NCBI GenBank assembly: GCA_039925965.1
Contig: JBDSXW010000017.1
Coordinates: 62,001 to 126,000 of the forward strand
Length of the DNA stretch: 64,000 bases
Direction: 5' to 3'
Source: JAZKFT01 sp039925965
GTDB lineage: Bacteria > Bacteroidota > Bacteroidia > Chitinophagales > Chitinophagaceae
The position numbers and the translations under genes are program-made. This document shows positions 24,738-33,251 of the stretch, in pieces. The notes under the pieces were generated by a model, which ran no database searches, was not told the origin of the DNA, and saw nothing but the letters and a program-made list of their open reading frames with translations. Positions within the stretch are counted from its first letter, which is position 1. Each line of letters begins with the position of its first letter.

Positions 24738-26003
24738 TTAGTCCATGTTTTTACATATATCGTAGAAGCGATACACGTCTTCAAAGCCACAGTAAAGGGG
24801 TGCCGGAGCCACCCGTATCACGCCAGGTTCCCGGTAATCTACAATAATGCCGTTCTCAATCATTTTATCATGTATGGCTTTGCCGTTTTCCGGAAAATAC
24901 AGCGACAACTGGGCACCACGCTGGTTGCCATCCGCGGGACTGATGATTTCGAAGTTGAGATTGGGCACCTGGTGCAATAAATATTCCAGGTAGGCCGTCA
25001 GGTGAAGGCTTTTACTACGCAGATTTTCCATTCCTGCCTCCTCAAAAATTTCAAGCGACGCTTTGAGGCAAACGGTATTAAAAACCTGTGAAGTGCTGAC
25101 ACACCAGCCACTTGCGTCGGGCTTGGCAATAAATCCCTTTTCCATTTTAAACCTGGTCTTCTCATCTGTGCCCCACCAGCCCGCCATGCGGTTGATGTCG
25201 ACATTGGAGGCATGCTTTTCGTGCACAAAAATGCCGCCTGCCGCACCCGGTCCCGCATTGAGGTATTTGTAGCTACACCAAACGGCAAAGTCTACATCCC
25301 AGTCGTGCAGTTCAACGGGCACATTTCCTACCACATGCGCCAAGTCAAACGCTGCGATCGCGCCAACTTCATGGGCATTGGCAGTAATCGTTTTTATATC
25401 GTATACCTGGCCAGTGTAGTAATTAATACCGCCAAAAAGCACGAGGGCCAGGTTGTCCTTATTTTCTTTAATGGCCTGCAAAATATCTTCGGTATGCAGC
25501 AGCTTCTCCCCTGCCCGTGGTATTATTTCAATGATGGCATCTTCCGGATCAAACCCATAGTGTTTTACCTGGGTTTCGATCGCATACTGGTCGCTGGGAA
25601 ATGCGCCGGCTTCCATCATAATTTTATACCGGCTGGAGGTTGGTTTGTAGAAACTCAGCATCATGAGGTGGAGGTTCACGGTAAGGGCGTTCATCACAGT
25701 AACCTCATGGGGCAGGCATCCCACGATCTTTGTAAGGGCAGGTTTGCAATAATCGTGGTAAAAAAGCCAGGGATTGGTGCCGCCAAAGTAGCCGCCCACG
25801 GCTGAATCCCGCCAGGTCTGTAATTCGGTTTGTATTGCCGCTTCTGCCGTTTTCGGTTGCAGGCCCAGCGAGTTTCCGCAGAAATAAATTGCATTACTAC
25901 CCTTGTGCTGCGGAAAGTAAAAGCGTTCTTTAAAACCGGCTAATGGGTCAGCGGCATCCAAATGCCGGGCAAATGATAAACTTGCTTCGAAGGGAGGATT
26001 CAT
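24738..26003 (-). CDS. kynU: Kynureninase
   Basis: About 421 aa from the ATG at 26003 (MNPPFEASLSFARHLDAADP); the upstream in-frame Met is inside a tandem repeat and is rejected. Fold-type I PLP enzyme with FPQHKGSNAIYFCGNSLGLQPK, NALTVNLHLMMLSFY, AFDLAHVVGNVPVELHDWDVDFAVWCSYKYLNAGPG (PLP Lys in the YKYLN segment), and GGW-like MAGWWGTDE. It cleaves kynurenine to anthranilate and Ala, or 3-hydroxykynurenine to 3-hydroxyanthranilate, in tryptophan breakdown or NAD synthesis. No other kyn genes are near, so the pathway is split. Eight-nt tandem repeats fill its 5' leader. Confidence 0.94.
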   Translation of the reverse strand: MNPPFEASLSFARHLDAADPLAGFKERFYFPQHKGSNAIYFCGNSLGLQPKTAEAAIQTELQTWRDSAVGGYFGGTNPWLFYHDYCKPALTKIVGCLPHEVTVMNALTVNLHLMMLSFYKPTSSRYKIMMEAGAFPSDQYAIETQVKHYGFDPEDAIIEIIPRAGEKLLHTEDILQAIKENKDNLALVLFGGINYYTGQVYDIKTITANAHEVGAIAAFDLAHVVGNVPVELHDWDVDFAVWCSYKYLNAGPGAAGGIFVHEKHASNVDINRMAGWWGTDEKTRFKMEKGFIAKPDASGWCVSTSQVFNTVCLKASLEIFEEAGMENLRSKSLHLTAYLEYLLHQVPNLNFEIISPADGNQRGAQLSLYFPENGKAIHDKMIENGIIVDYREPGVIRVAPAPLYCGFEDVYRFYDICKNMD

Positions 26004-26012
26004 AGTGCAAAA

Positions 26013-26092
26013 TAGTTGATTAGTTGATTGGTTCACTAGTTCATTAGTACATAGGTTCGCAAGTTTACGAGTTCACTGGTTCACAAGTTGAG
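26013..26092. repeat. Ten degenerate 8-nt tandem repeats upstream of kynU
   Basis: Exactly ten octamers in phase: TAGTTGAT, TAGTTGAT, TGGTTCAC, TAGTTCAT, TAGTACAT, AGGTTCGC, AAGTTTAC, GAGTTCAC, TGGTTCAC, AAGTTGAG; consensus roughly TAGTTCAC. They begin 9 nt before the kynU ATG on the plus strand. Confidence 0.8.
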
Positions 26093-26194
26093 CAGCGCAG
26101 GCATTATTACAGTCTTAGTGATTACGTCTTTGTGCTAAAATTTATGTACTAATAATCTTGCTCCCATCACGCCCTTCCCCCGAATTATCTTAAC

Positions 26195-26224
26195 ATTGAA
26201 AACGGGTTGCCATTATTATTTTTG
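26195..26224 (+). promoter_or_regulatory. Promoter candidate of ppk1
   Basis: ATTG (26195-26198), 18-nt spacer, TATTTTTG (26217-26224), a full TAnnTTTG match, 26 nt before the ppk1 ATG. Confidence 0.5.
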
Positions 26225-26250
26225 ACGATTAGCAAAAAAGTTTCGCATTT

Positions 26251-28374
26251 ATGTCACACACGAAGAATTTTATTCCCAGGGATGTAAGCTGGTTAAGTTT
26301 TAATGGACGCGTGCTACAGGAAGCGAATGACCCTTCGGTACCGCTAAGGGAAAGGATTCGCTTTCTTGGTATTCACTCCAACAACCAGGATGAGTTTTTC
26401 AGGGTGCGGGTGGCCACGCTGAAACGAATGGTGGAACTGATGAAAAAAGGTGGCAAACAAAACATGCACCTGGAAGCTTCACCTGAACAGATACTCGATG
26501 AGATTCAAAAAATAGTACTGCAGCAGCAGAATGAATTTAGCCGGATCTGGAACGGAATTGTAAAGGAACTGAAGGCCGAAAAAATTTTCCTTGTTACCGA
26601 AAAGCAACTGAACAAGGAACAACAAAAGTTCGTGGAGCGTTTTTATGATGAGGAAGTAAGCCCGAATATCATCCCGCTGATGATTGAAAGTATCGTCCAA
26701 ATGCCCTACTTACGCGAAAAAAGCTTGTACCTCGGAGTGGTAATGCAAAAGAAGGAAAGCGCCTACAAACAGAAATACGCATTGATCGAAATACCCGCGA
26801 ATGCAGTTGGAAGGTTTGTGTTGCTTCCGTCGAAAGGTGGCGAACAACATATCATTTTGCTCGAAGATGTGATCCGGTATAACCTGCCTCATATCTTCTC
26901 CTTTTTTGGGTATGATGAATACAGTGCCCACATTTTCAATGTAACTAAAGACGCCGAAATTGACATTGACAATGACATTGCCACTTCATTAATTCAAAAG
27001 ATAGAAAAAGGCATCAAAAAGCGGAGAATGGGTAAGCCGGTGCGTTTTGTGTACGACAGGGAGATGGATGCCGGGCTCCTGGAATACCTTATCCGCCGCC
27101 TGAACCTGGCCCGCAAGGACAACGTGGTGGCTGGTGGCCGCATTCATAATTACCGGCATTTTGTGGATTTTCCAGACGTATTCGGTCGCCGAAATCCCCG
27201 TAAGCAGCCATTTGTACATCCCGACCTCGACGATGGCAAGCGGGTTACAGACGTGGTGATGCAACAGGATGTGATGCTGCACTTTCCCTACCATTCGTTT
27301 ATACCGGTCATCGATCTGTTGCGGGAGGCCGCCATTGATCCGGATGTAACCAATATAAAAATTACCTGCTACCGCCTTGCGGGCAACAGCAAAATAATGA
27401 ATGCGCTGATCAATGCTGTTCGCAACGGAAAACAAGTGGAAGTAATGCTGGAATTAAAAGCCCGCTTTGACGAAGAAAATAACCTGTACTGGAAAGAGCG
27501 GCTGGAAGAAGAAGGCGTAAAAGTATTGGTGGGCATTGATAATATGAAAGTTCATGCCAAGATCTGTATGATCAGGAAAAAGGTCAAAACGAAAATCATC
27601 CATTACGGTTTCGTAAGCACCGGGAATATGAATGAAAAGACAGCCACCATTTATGGCGACCACTGCCTCCTTACCAGCAACCGGCTCATCATGGCCGATA
27701 TTAACCGGATGTTCAGGCACCTGGAAAAGCCTTTTCAAAGCGCTTTGGTTTTGCGCCAGTGCAAAACATTGATGGTGTGCCCCGTAAATATGCGAAGAGA
27801 AATTCTGGCATATATTGCCAAAGAGATTAAAACTGCAAAAGCGGGTAAACCAGCTTCGATTATTTTGAAAGTGAATTCACTTTCAGATAACGAACTCATT
27901 TTAAAACTCTATGAAGCTGCCCAGGCCGGCGTAGCTGTAAAAGCTGTTATCCGTGGCATTTGCTGTGCCGTGTTTGATCAGAAAAAGTTTAAAGAAAAAC
28001 CACAGGCTGTCAGTATTGTGGATGAATACCTGGAGCATGCGCGGGTTATGGTTTTCGGTAATGAGGGAAAAACAAAAGTATTTATTTCAAGCGCCGATTG
28101 GATGGTGCGAAACCTTGACCACCGGGTAGAAGCGGCCTGCCCCATTTTCGATCCGGCCATTAAAAAGGAAATTATCGATATACTTGAAATCCAGTTGAAG
28201 GATAATGTGAAGGCCAGGGTGTTGGACAATAGCCTCAGCAATGACTATGTACAGCCGGCCCGTAACCGGAAGAAAATAAGAAGCCAGATAGAAACCTATA
28301 ACTATCTGTACCAGAAAAAACTAACATCTCCCATGCACCCGAGGTTTGGGATTCATGCAGCAGGGAAAATATAA
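26251..28374 (+). CDS. ppk1: Polyphosphate kinase 1
   Basis: A 707-aa protein with the complete PPK1 layout: helical N domain opening FIPRDVSWLSFNGRVLQEA with FLGIHSNNQDEFFRVRVATLK, a head domain, and two PLD-like C-terminal domains. NMKVHAKICMI carries the phospho-His (HxK), and STGNMNEKTATIYGDHCLLT is the adjacent phosphate-binding segment; the second PLD-like motif lies in EHARVMVFGNEGKTKVFISSADWM, with NLDHRVE following. The enzyme makes long-chain polyphosphate from ATP reversibly at the inner membrane. The next gene, 70 bp downstream on the same strand, encodes a Ppx/GppA phosphatase, giving the familiar synthesis and hydrolysis pair. Confidence 0.96.
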   Translation: MSHTKNFIPRDVSWLSFNGRVLQEANDPSVPLRERIRFLGIHSNNQDEFFRVRVATLKRMVELMKKGGKQNMHLEASPEQILDEIQKIVLQQQNEFSRIWNGIVKELKAEKIFLVTEKQLNKEQQKFVERFYDEEVSPNIIPLMIESIVQMPYLREKSLYLGVVMQKKESAYKQKYALIEIPANAVGRFVLLPSKGGEQHIILLEDVIRYNLPHIFSFFGYDEYSAHIFNVTKDAEIDIDNDIATSLIQKIEKGIKKRRMGKPVRFVYDREMDAGLLEYLIRRLNLARKDNVVAGGRIHNYRHFVDFPDVFGRRNPRKQPFVHPDLDDGKRVTDVVMQQDVMLHFPYHSFIPVIDLLREAAIDPDVTNIKITCYRLAGNSKIMNALINAVRNGKQVEVMLELKARFDEENNLYWKERLEEEGVKVLVGIDNMKVHAKICMIRKKVKTKIIHYGFVSTGNMNEKTATIYGDHCLLTSNRLIMADINRMFRHLEKPFQSALVLRQCKTLMVCPVNMRREILAYIAKEIKTAKAGKPASIILKVNSLSDNELILKLYEAAQAGVAVKAVIRGICCAVFDQKKFKEKPQAVSIVDEYLEHARVMVFGNEGKTKVFISSADWMVRNLDHRVEAACPIFDPAIKKEIIDILEIQLKDNVKARVLDNSLSNDYVQPARNRKKIRSQIETYNYLYQKKLTSPMHPRFGIHAAGKI

Positions 28375-28444
28375 CTGGATACAGTTTTTATATCCTCGCT
28401 GGCCAGGATGAAAAATTGGAACAATAACTCGGGTTTGCGCATCT

Positions 28445-29356
28445 TTGGAAATAAAACAGCACCCAACTATTTTGAGATTAGCCGCAATCGACATAGGAAG
28501 CAATGCCGCCCGTTTACTGATTACCGAAGTAATTATTGGAGCAAGCGGTAAACCCGAATTTAATAAGCTTAACCTGGTACGCGTTCCGCTGCGACTTGGT
28601 TTCGATGTGTTTGAAAAGGGAGCGATCGGCAAAGAAAAGATTGGCATGGTGCTGCAAACCATGAAGGCCTACAAACACCTGCTGAATGCCTACCAGGTAA
28701 CCCAAGTCAAAGCGTGCGCTACCAGTGCGATGCGCGATGCCAGCAATAGCCAGGACATAATCCGCAAGGTGAAAATGGAAACCGGAATTGAGATAGAAGT
28801 GATCAGTGGTGGCTTTGAGGCAGCGCTGATCTACGAAAATCATATCGCCGAAAACATGGCTACTGACAGTAGCTACCTTTATATTGACGTTGGCGGCGGC
28901 AGCACCGAACTTACTTTTTTTGCAAAGGGAAAACTGGTATTTAAAGAGTCCATCAATATCGGTACTATACGATTGCTGAAAGACCAGGTGGACGAAAGCA
29001 ACTGGGAAGGGATGAAAGAATTTTTACGAAAAAATACTAAGGGTTACACCAATATCGTCGCAATTGGTAGCGGTGGTAATATCAACAAGATATTTTCCAT
29101 CAGTAAAAAGAAAGATGGTAAGCCTTTGAACATCGAATTGCTGCGGGACTATTATAAAGAATTCAATGCTGTGAGTCTGGAAGAACGCATCCGCGTGTAC
29201 AAGCTGCGCGAGGACCGGGCCGACGTAATTGTGCCGGCGCTCCTAATCTATATCAACGTAATGCGATGGGCAGGAGCGAACGAAATTTATGTGCCTAAAA
29301 TAGGCCTGGCAGATGGTTTGATCCAGCATTTATGGGAAGAAGTAAAGCCAACGTAA
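28445..29356 (+). CDS. ppx: Ppx/GppA exopolyphosphatase-family protein
   Basis: A 303-aa protein. The start is TTG at 28445: no ATG or GTG keeps the conserved N-terminus, which is LRLAAIDIGSNAARLLITEV, the phosphate-1 loop of the ASKHA fold. YIDVGGGSTELTFF is the phosphate-2 loop. The C-terminal HD-like domain of long Ppx proteins is absent, so this is the short form usual in Bacteroidota. It hydrolyses terminal phosphates of polyphosphate or, as GppA, pppGpp. Sits directly after ppk1 and is almost certainly in its operon. Confidence 0.88.
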   Translation: MEIKQHPTILRLAAIDIGSNAARLLITEVIIGASGKPEFNKLNLVRVPLRLGFDVFEKGAIGKEKIGMVLQTMKAYKHLLNAYQVTQVKACATSAMRDASNSQDIIRKVKMETGIEIEVISGGFEAALIYENHIAENMATDSSYLYIDVGGGSTELTFFAKGKLVFKESINIGTIRLLKDQVDESNWEGMKEFLRKNTKGYTNIVAIGSGGNINKIFSISKKKDGKPLNIELLRDYYKEFNAVSLEERIRVYKLREDRADVIVPALLIYINVMRWAGANEIYVPKIGLADGLIQHLWEEVKPT

Positions 29357-29615
29357 ATCCGCTCATGCTGAACGATCGAGCTTTCCCCCAAGCGGTACTC
29401 GGCGATTTGCCGGTGAATTGAGAATCGAACAAAAATTGGTACAGCAGGCCCTTATGCAGGCTCCCTGCAAAAAACCCATGACGTCTTACTGTACCCGTTG
29501 ATTTTCGACGGGGTAAATACACCTTATAGGTTTATGAGAACTTGCCGTAATTAAGCCATTGGGTCAATGACTAGTGACCCAGTGACCAATAGCTAATTCG
29601 TAATTATACTTAATT
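29357..29615. other. Convergent intergenic space between ppx and uxuA
   Basis: Nothing coding is seen. Around 29568-29600 the sequence AGTGACCC, AGTGACCA repeats with 8-nt period, like the arrays upstream of kynU but shorter. No clear intrinsic terminator was found for either gene. Confidence 0.4.
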
Positions 29616-30782
29616 TTACCCCATCGATCGCAGTATCCCCATTTCAAGTCCCCGCAATTCTGCGAGTCCTCTCATTCTTCCAATAGCGGAATAGCCGGGG
29701 TTGGTTACTTTGTTCAAATCATCCAGCATCTGGTGGCCATGGTCGGGGCGGACGGGAATGGATTTTTTATGGTCTTGTTGTATGATCAAAATTTCTTTCA
29801 TAACTGCATACATATCTGCATCACCAGCCAGGTGATCGGCTTCAAAGAAATTTCCCTGCGCATCTTTTTTTACATTCCGTAGGTGCACAAAATGAATTCG
29901 GTCGCCGATGGCTTTTGCCATTGCGGGCAAATCGTTATTGACAGAAGCACTTAAGGAACCCGTGCAGAAGCACACGCCATTAGCCGGATTATTTACTTTT
30001 TGTAAAAAATAATTGAAGTCGCTGATGGAGCTCACAATACGTGGCAAACCCAGGATGGGAAAGGGCGGATCGTCGGGATGAATCGCCAGCTTGACGCCAC
30101 ATTCTTCTGCCACCGGTGCGATCTCCGACAGGAAGTAACAGAGATTCTCCTGCAAAACCTGGTGGTCGATATCGGTGTAAGCATCCAGCCTCGCAAGCAT
30201 ATCCGCGGTGCTGGCTTTCTTCTCACCCGGGATACCAAACATGATTACACCAGTAAGTGCTTGCAGTTCGGCTTCATTGTATTTTTTGAATCGCGATTCA
30301 GCCTCCTCAACAACAGCCAATGGATAGGAAGTTTCGGCGCCCTTTCTTTTGAGGATAAAAAGATCAAAAACCGCCAGGTCCACCCAGTTGAAGTACAGGG
30401 CCAGCGATCCATCGGTCATGGGATGATTCAGGGAAGTCCGCGTCCAGTCGTTCACGGGCATAAAATTGTAAGTGATCACCGGTATACCGCAGGCAGCCAC
30501 GTTGCGAATGGAAGTTTTATATTTTTCAATATAGTCCTTGTAATTGCCGGTTCTGGTTTTAATGCTTTCGTGCACGGTAATACTTTCTACCACCGACCAG
30601 TTAAGGCCCGATTGTTCCACTTCTGCTTTCCGCTTTTGGATCTCATCAACGGTCCAGATATCACCATGCGGTACATGGTGAAGGGCCGTTACGATGCCAG
30701 TAGCACCGGTTTGTTTTACATCCTGCAGGCTAACCGGGTCGGAAGGACCGAACCAGCGCCATGTTTGCTCCATCTGATACAT
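29616..30782 (-). CDS. uxuA: Mannonate dehydratase
   Basis: A 388-aa protein; Met1 or Met4 (MEQTWRWFGPSDPVSLQDV) may start. WRWFGPSDPV, GIVTALHHVPHGDIWT, VITYNFMPVNDWTRT, KLAIHPDDPPFPILGLPRI, FCTGSLSASVNNDLPAM, HFVHLRNV and PVRPDHGHQMLDD are the UxuA conserved blocks, including metal ligands around His and Asp residues. It dehydrates D-mannonate to 2-keto-3-deoxy-D-gluconate with Mn2+. It is the last gene of the PUL and, together with the adjacent SDR, gives the cytosolic end of glucuronate use. Uronate isomerase (UxaC), KDG kinase and aldolase are not in the window. Confidence 0.96.
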   Translation of the reverse strand: MYQMEQTWRWFGPSDPVSLQDVKQTGATGIVTALHHVPHGDIWTVDEIQKRKAEVEQSGLNWSVVESITVHESIKTRTGNYKDYIEKYKTSIRNVAACGIPVITYNFMPVNDWTRTSLNHPMTDGSLALYFNWVDLAVFDLFILKRKGAETSYPLAVVEEAESRFKKYNEAELQALTGVIMFGIPGEKKASTADMLARLDAYTDIDHQVLQENLCYFLSEIAPVAEECGVKLAIHPDDPPFPILGLPRIVSSISDFNYFLQKVNNPANGVCFCTGSLSASVNNDLPAMAKAIGDRIHFVHLRNVKKDAQGNFFEADHLAGDADMYAVMKEILIIQQDHKKSIPVRPDHGHQMLDDLNKVTNPGYSAIGRMRGLAELRGLEMGILRSMG

Positions 30783-30800
30783 GCTGAATTATTTTGTTTT

Positions 30801-31622
30801 TTAAACACCGCTGAAAATAGAAAAACCGCCATCCACGTTTACCACAGTACCTGTTACAAATTTAGAGGCATCGCTTAATAACCAAAGTAAAGCGCCAATC
30901 AGTTCATTGGGCTCGCCGAAGCGGTTGAATGGCGTGTTTTGCAATACTAAATTACCACGATCCGTCATCGTGCCGTCGCCTTTGGTGAGTAGGGTACGGT
31001 TTTGCTCAGTAAGAAAAAAGCCAGGCGCAATCGCATTCATCCTGATGGCATCACCATGACGTTTACCCAGCTCCACCGCAAACCATTTCGTATAAGAATC
31101 GATAGCGCTCTTTGCTAAACTGTAGCCCAGCACTTTGGTAATAACCGTTTGAGACGCCATGGACGAAATATTGACGATGCTGCCAGCGCCCTGACTGGCG
31201 ATGGCCTGCCCGAATATCTGGGTCGGCAGCATGGAGCCAAACAGGTTAAGGTTCATCACCTGCATCAGCGCATCAAAGTCGAGGTGGAACACATCCTGGT
31301 CCGGGGCAATCACTGCTCCGGGCATATTGCCACCAGCACCATTTACAAGTCCATCGATCCTGCCATAAGTCTGTAGCAACAATTCCTGTGCTGCTATCAA
31401 TTGGTCCTGGTTAAGGACATCGGCGATGAGCGTGATCGCCTTGCCGCCATTATTGACAATAGCATCTACGCGTTCCTGTGCCACTTTTTCATTGCGTCCC
31501 AATACGCCAACTATGGCACCTTCTTCGGCCAATGCAGTGATAAAAGCTTGTCCAAGAATACCAGTTGCCCCTGTCACCACAATTACTTTACCATCAACTG
31601 AAAACCTTTTGTTCTTTTCCAT
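30801..31622 (-). CDS. SDR-family D-mannonate (fructuronate) oxidoreductase
   Basis: A 273-aa classical SDR. VIVVTGATGILGQAFI near residue 13 is the cofactor motif; VNGAGGNMPGA, SIVNISSMASQTV and GYSLAKSAIDSY (catalytic YxxxK) follow, then NAIAPGFFLTEQNR and VVNVDGGFSIFSG at the end. It lies 18 bp upstream of uxuA. In Bacteroidota a SDR in this spot commonly replaces the UxuB reductase that interconverts fructuronate and mannonate; the name here rests on this context, since sequence alone gives only the SDR family. Cytosolic, no signal peptide. Confidence 0.82.
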   Translation of the reverse strand: MEKNKRFSVDGKVIVVTGATGILGQAFITALAEEGAIVGVLGRNEKVAQERVDAIVNNGGKAITLIADVLNQDQLIAAQELLLQTYGRIDGLVNGAGGNMPGAVIAPDQDVFHLDFDALMQVMNLNLFGSMLPTQIFGQAIASQGAGSIVNISSMASQTVITKVLGYSLAKSAIDSYTKWFAVELGKRHGDAIRMNAIAPGFFLTEQNRTLLTKGDGTMTDRGNLVLQNTPFNRFGEPNELIGALLWLLSDASKFVTGTVVNVDGGFSIFSGV

Positions 31623-31637
31623 GAAAATTATATTTAA

Positions 31638-33197
31638 TTAGTTTGTTTGTATTTTTTTTCTAAAAGGGAAAGCGGGCAATCCATCTTTGTCAAAAAGATT
31701 GGCTGTACCAGCCTGCAGCCAACCATATCTAACCTCTACCCCCTTACCAGGTAATGACGCTGTAAGTATTACTTTATTATCCTTAATGAAAGCACTGGCA
31801 TTTGTATAAACAATGCTATCACTTTCCGGCAAGCGATATCCAATTTCGAAACCGTTGAGTGTTTTGCCTTTTATAGTAAGTCCGGGTGTCGTAGTTGAAA
31901 ATGCAATAGCAACCTGTCCATTTTCAATTTTGGCATTTTTGCACTCAGGCCCTTTGTAAGCAGTTGTCTTTGCACCATAATTCTTTGCCATTGCTATAAA
32001 AGCCAGCCTGTCGCCCACTTCTTTTTTATGGGTGAAATGTTGGTCTTTCATGTTGCCCACATCCATCGTCACTGCCATGCCGGTATTAGGCACCTGCTGC
32101 ATTACCTGGTATTGGGCATCTCTTAATCTTGCAGCAGCATCCAAACTACTATAAGCAAAAGGTGCAATCTGAACAAAGTAAAAAGGCAGGTCTTTTCGGT
32201 TTCCCCATTGCCGCCTCCAGCTTTTAATCATATTGCCGAATAACCTAACATACTCATCGGCAAAATTTACATTGGATTCGCCCTGGTACCAAAGCACCCC
32301 TTTAATACCATATGGAATCACCGGGTTTATCATGCCATTAAAAAGTACCGAAGGCTCTCTCCACGGGCGGTTGAACCATACCAGCGTTGCGGGTTCTTCG
32401 GGCTTTTTTGTCAGGGTACTGTCGCCGTTTTCCCTGGCCTTTTCCCAGTTGTCTAATGCCTTGTGATAGTTGGTGGAATCCTTGCCCACTGTTAGATACA
32501 TGTCCTTCCACCGGGTAAGATAACGGCTTAAAACAGCGTCATTTTTGAAAACTGCGGCAGGTGTCCAGGCCTCTGCAGGTGTCCCTCCCCAGGCTGCAAA
32601 TACAATCCCTACCGGTACCTGTAATTCAGCTTGAATTTTTTTGGCAAAATAGAAGGCTACGGCAGAGAAACCGGGTGCCGTTGCGGGCGAGGTTTTCTCC
32701 CAAAAAGAACCCTCAGCATCTTTAAAAACCCCAGGGCCATATTGCCTTTTTACACTAAAATATCTTAGCGTGGGATAGTCTGCTTTGGCAATTTCTTCCT
32801 TTGCATTGGCATCTGCTTTTAAAGTAAATCCCATATTTGATTGGCCGGAACAAACCCACACTTCTCCCACCAGTACATCGCTTAAAATGATGTTGTTTTT
32901 TCCCGCTACCGATACCGTAAAAGGTCCTCCTGCAGCAGGTGTCGGCATCATCAGTTTCCAGCTTCCTGATGCGTCTGCTATTGTACGAACGGCTTTACCC
33001 GCAGGCCAGGATCCCGAAATGGTGATAGCTTCTCCGGCATCAGCCCAGCCCCAAAAGGATACTTTGGATTGCTGCTGCAACACCATGCCATCGCTAAAAA
33101 TAGCGGGCAGTTTTACATTGGCAAAAGCCGGGGCTACGGTAAAAAGGCAGATGCAAAAAATCGGCAAGAAGGCTATATTTTTCGAAAGATTATTCAA
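31638..33197 (-). CDS. Sialate O-acetylesterase-like SGNH hydrolase
   Basis: A 519-aa exported protein with a signal peptide in the first 26 residues. KLPAIFSDGMVLQQQ begins the region, then WVCSGQSNMGF (nucleophile Ser of the SGNH GQSN block), LWYQGESNVNF (second Asn block) and a His in FTHKKEVGDRLA. This is the usual order for Bacteroidota SASA enzymes. It should remove O-acetyl groups from sugars. Although named for sialic acid, no sialic acid catabolic genes occur here, so acetylated polysaccharide is a more likely target. In the PUL between a lipoprotein and the uronate genes. Confidence 0.86.
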   Translation of the reverse strand: MNNLSKNIAFLPIFCICLFTVAPAFANVKLPAIFSDGMVLQQQSKVSFWGWADAGEAITISGSWPAGKAVRTIADASGSWKLMMPTPAAGGPFTVSVAGKNNIILSDVLVGEVWVCSGQSNMGFTLKADANAKEEIAKADYPTLRYFSVKRQYGPGVFKDAEGSFWEKTSPATAPGFSAVAFYFAKKIQAELQVPVGIVFAAWGGTPAEAWTPAAVFKNDAVLSRYLTRWKDMYLTVGKDSTNYHKALDNWEKARENGDSTLTKKPEEPATLVWFNRPWREPSVLFNGMINPVIPYGIKGVLWYQGESNVNFADEYVRLFGNMIKSWRRQWGNRKDLPFYFVQIAPFAYSSLDAAARLRDAQYQVMQQVPNTGMAVTMDVGNMKDQHFTHKKEVGDRLAFIAMAKNYGAKTTAYKGPECKNAKIENGQVAIAFSTTTPGLTIKGKTLNGFEIGYRLPESDSIVYTNASAFIKDNKVILTASLPGKGVEVRYGWLQAGTANLFDKDGLPAFPFRKKIQTN

Positions 33198-33251
33198 ATT
33201 GTTTTTTTTAATTTTTACCTCATGAGATAGTCATTACTCAATAATTCATAA

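Noticed and set aside
24509..24790. 93-codon minus-strand frame after kynU
   Set aside because: Overlaps the ends of kynU and the PPIase and the AT-rich intergenic stretch; no supporting feature.
26013..26092. Possible phase-variable repeat
   Set aside because: Units differ too much for strand slippage; only the period is conserved.
29295..29522. 75-codon minus-strand frame
   Set aside because: Overlaps the ppx end in antisense and lacks any signal.
31638..33197. Sialic-acid utilisation locus
   Set aside because: The SASA name derives from the family; no sialidase, NanA or NanE-like gene is present.
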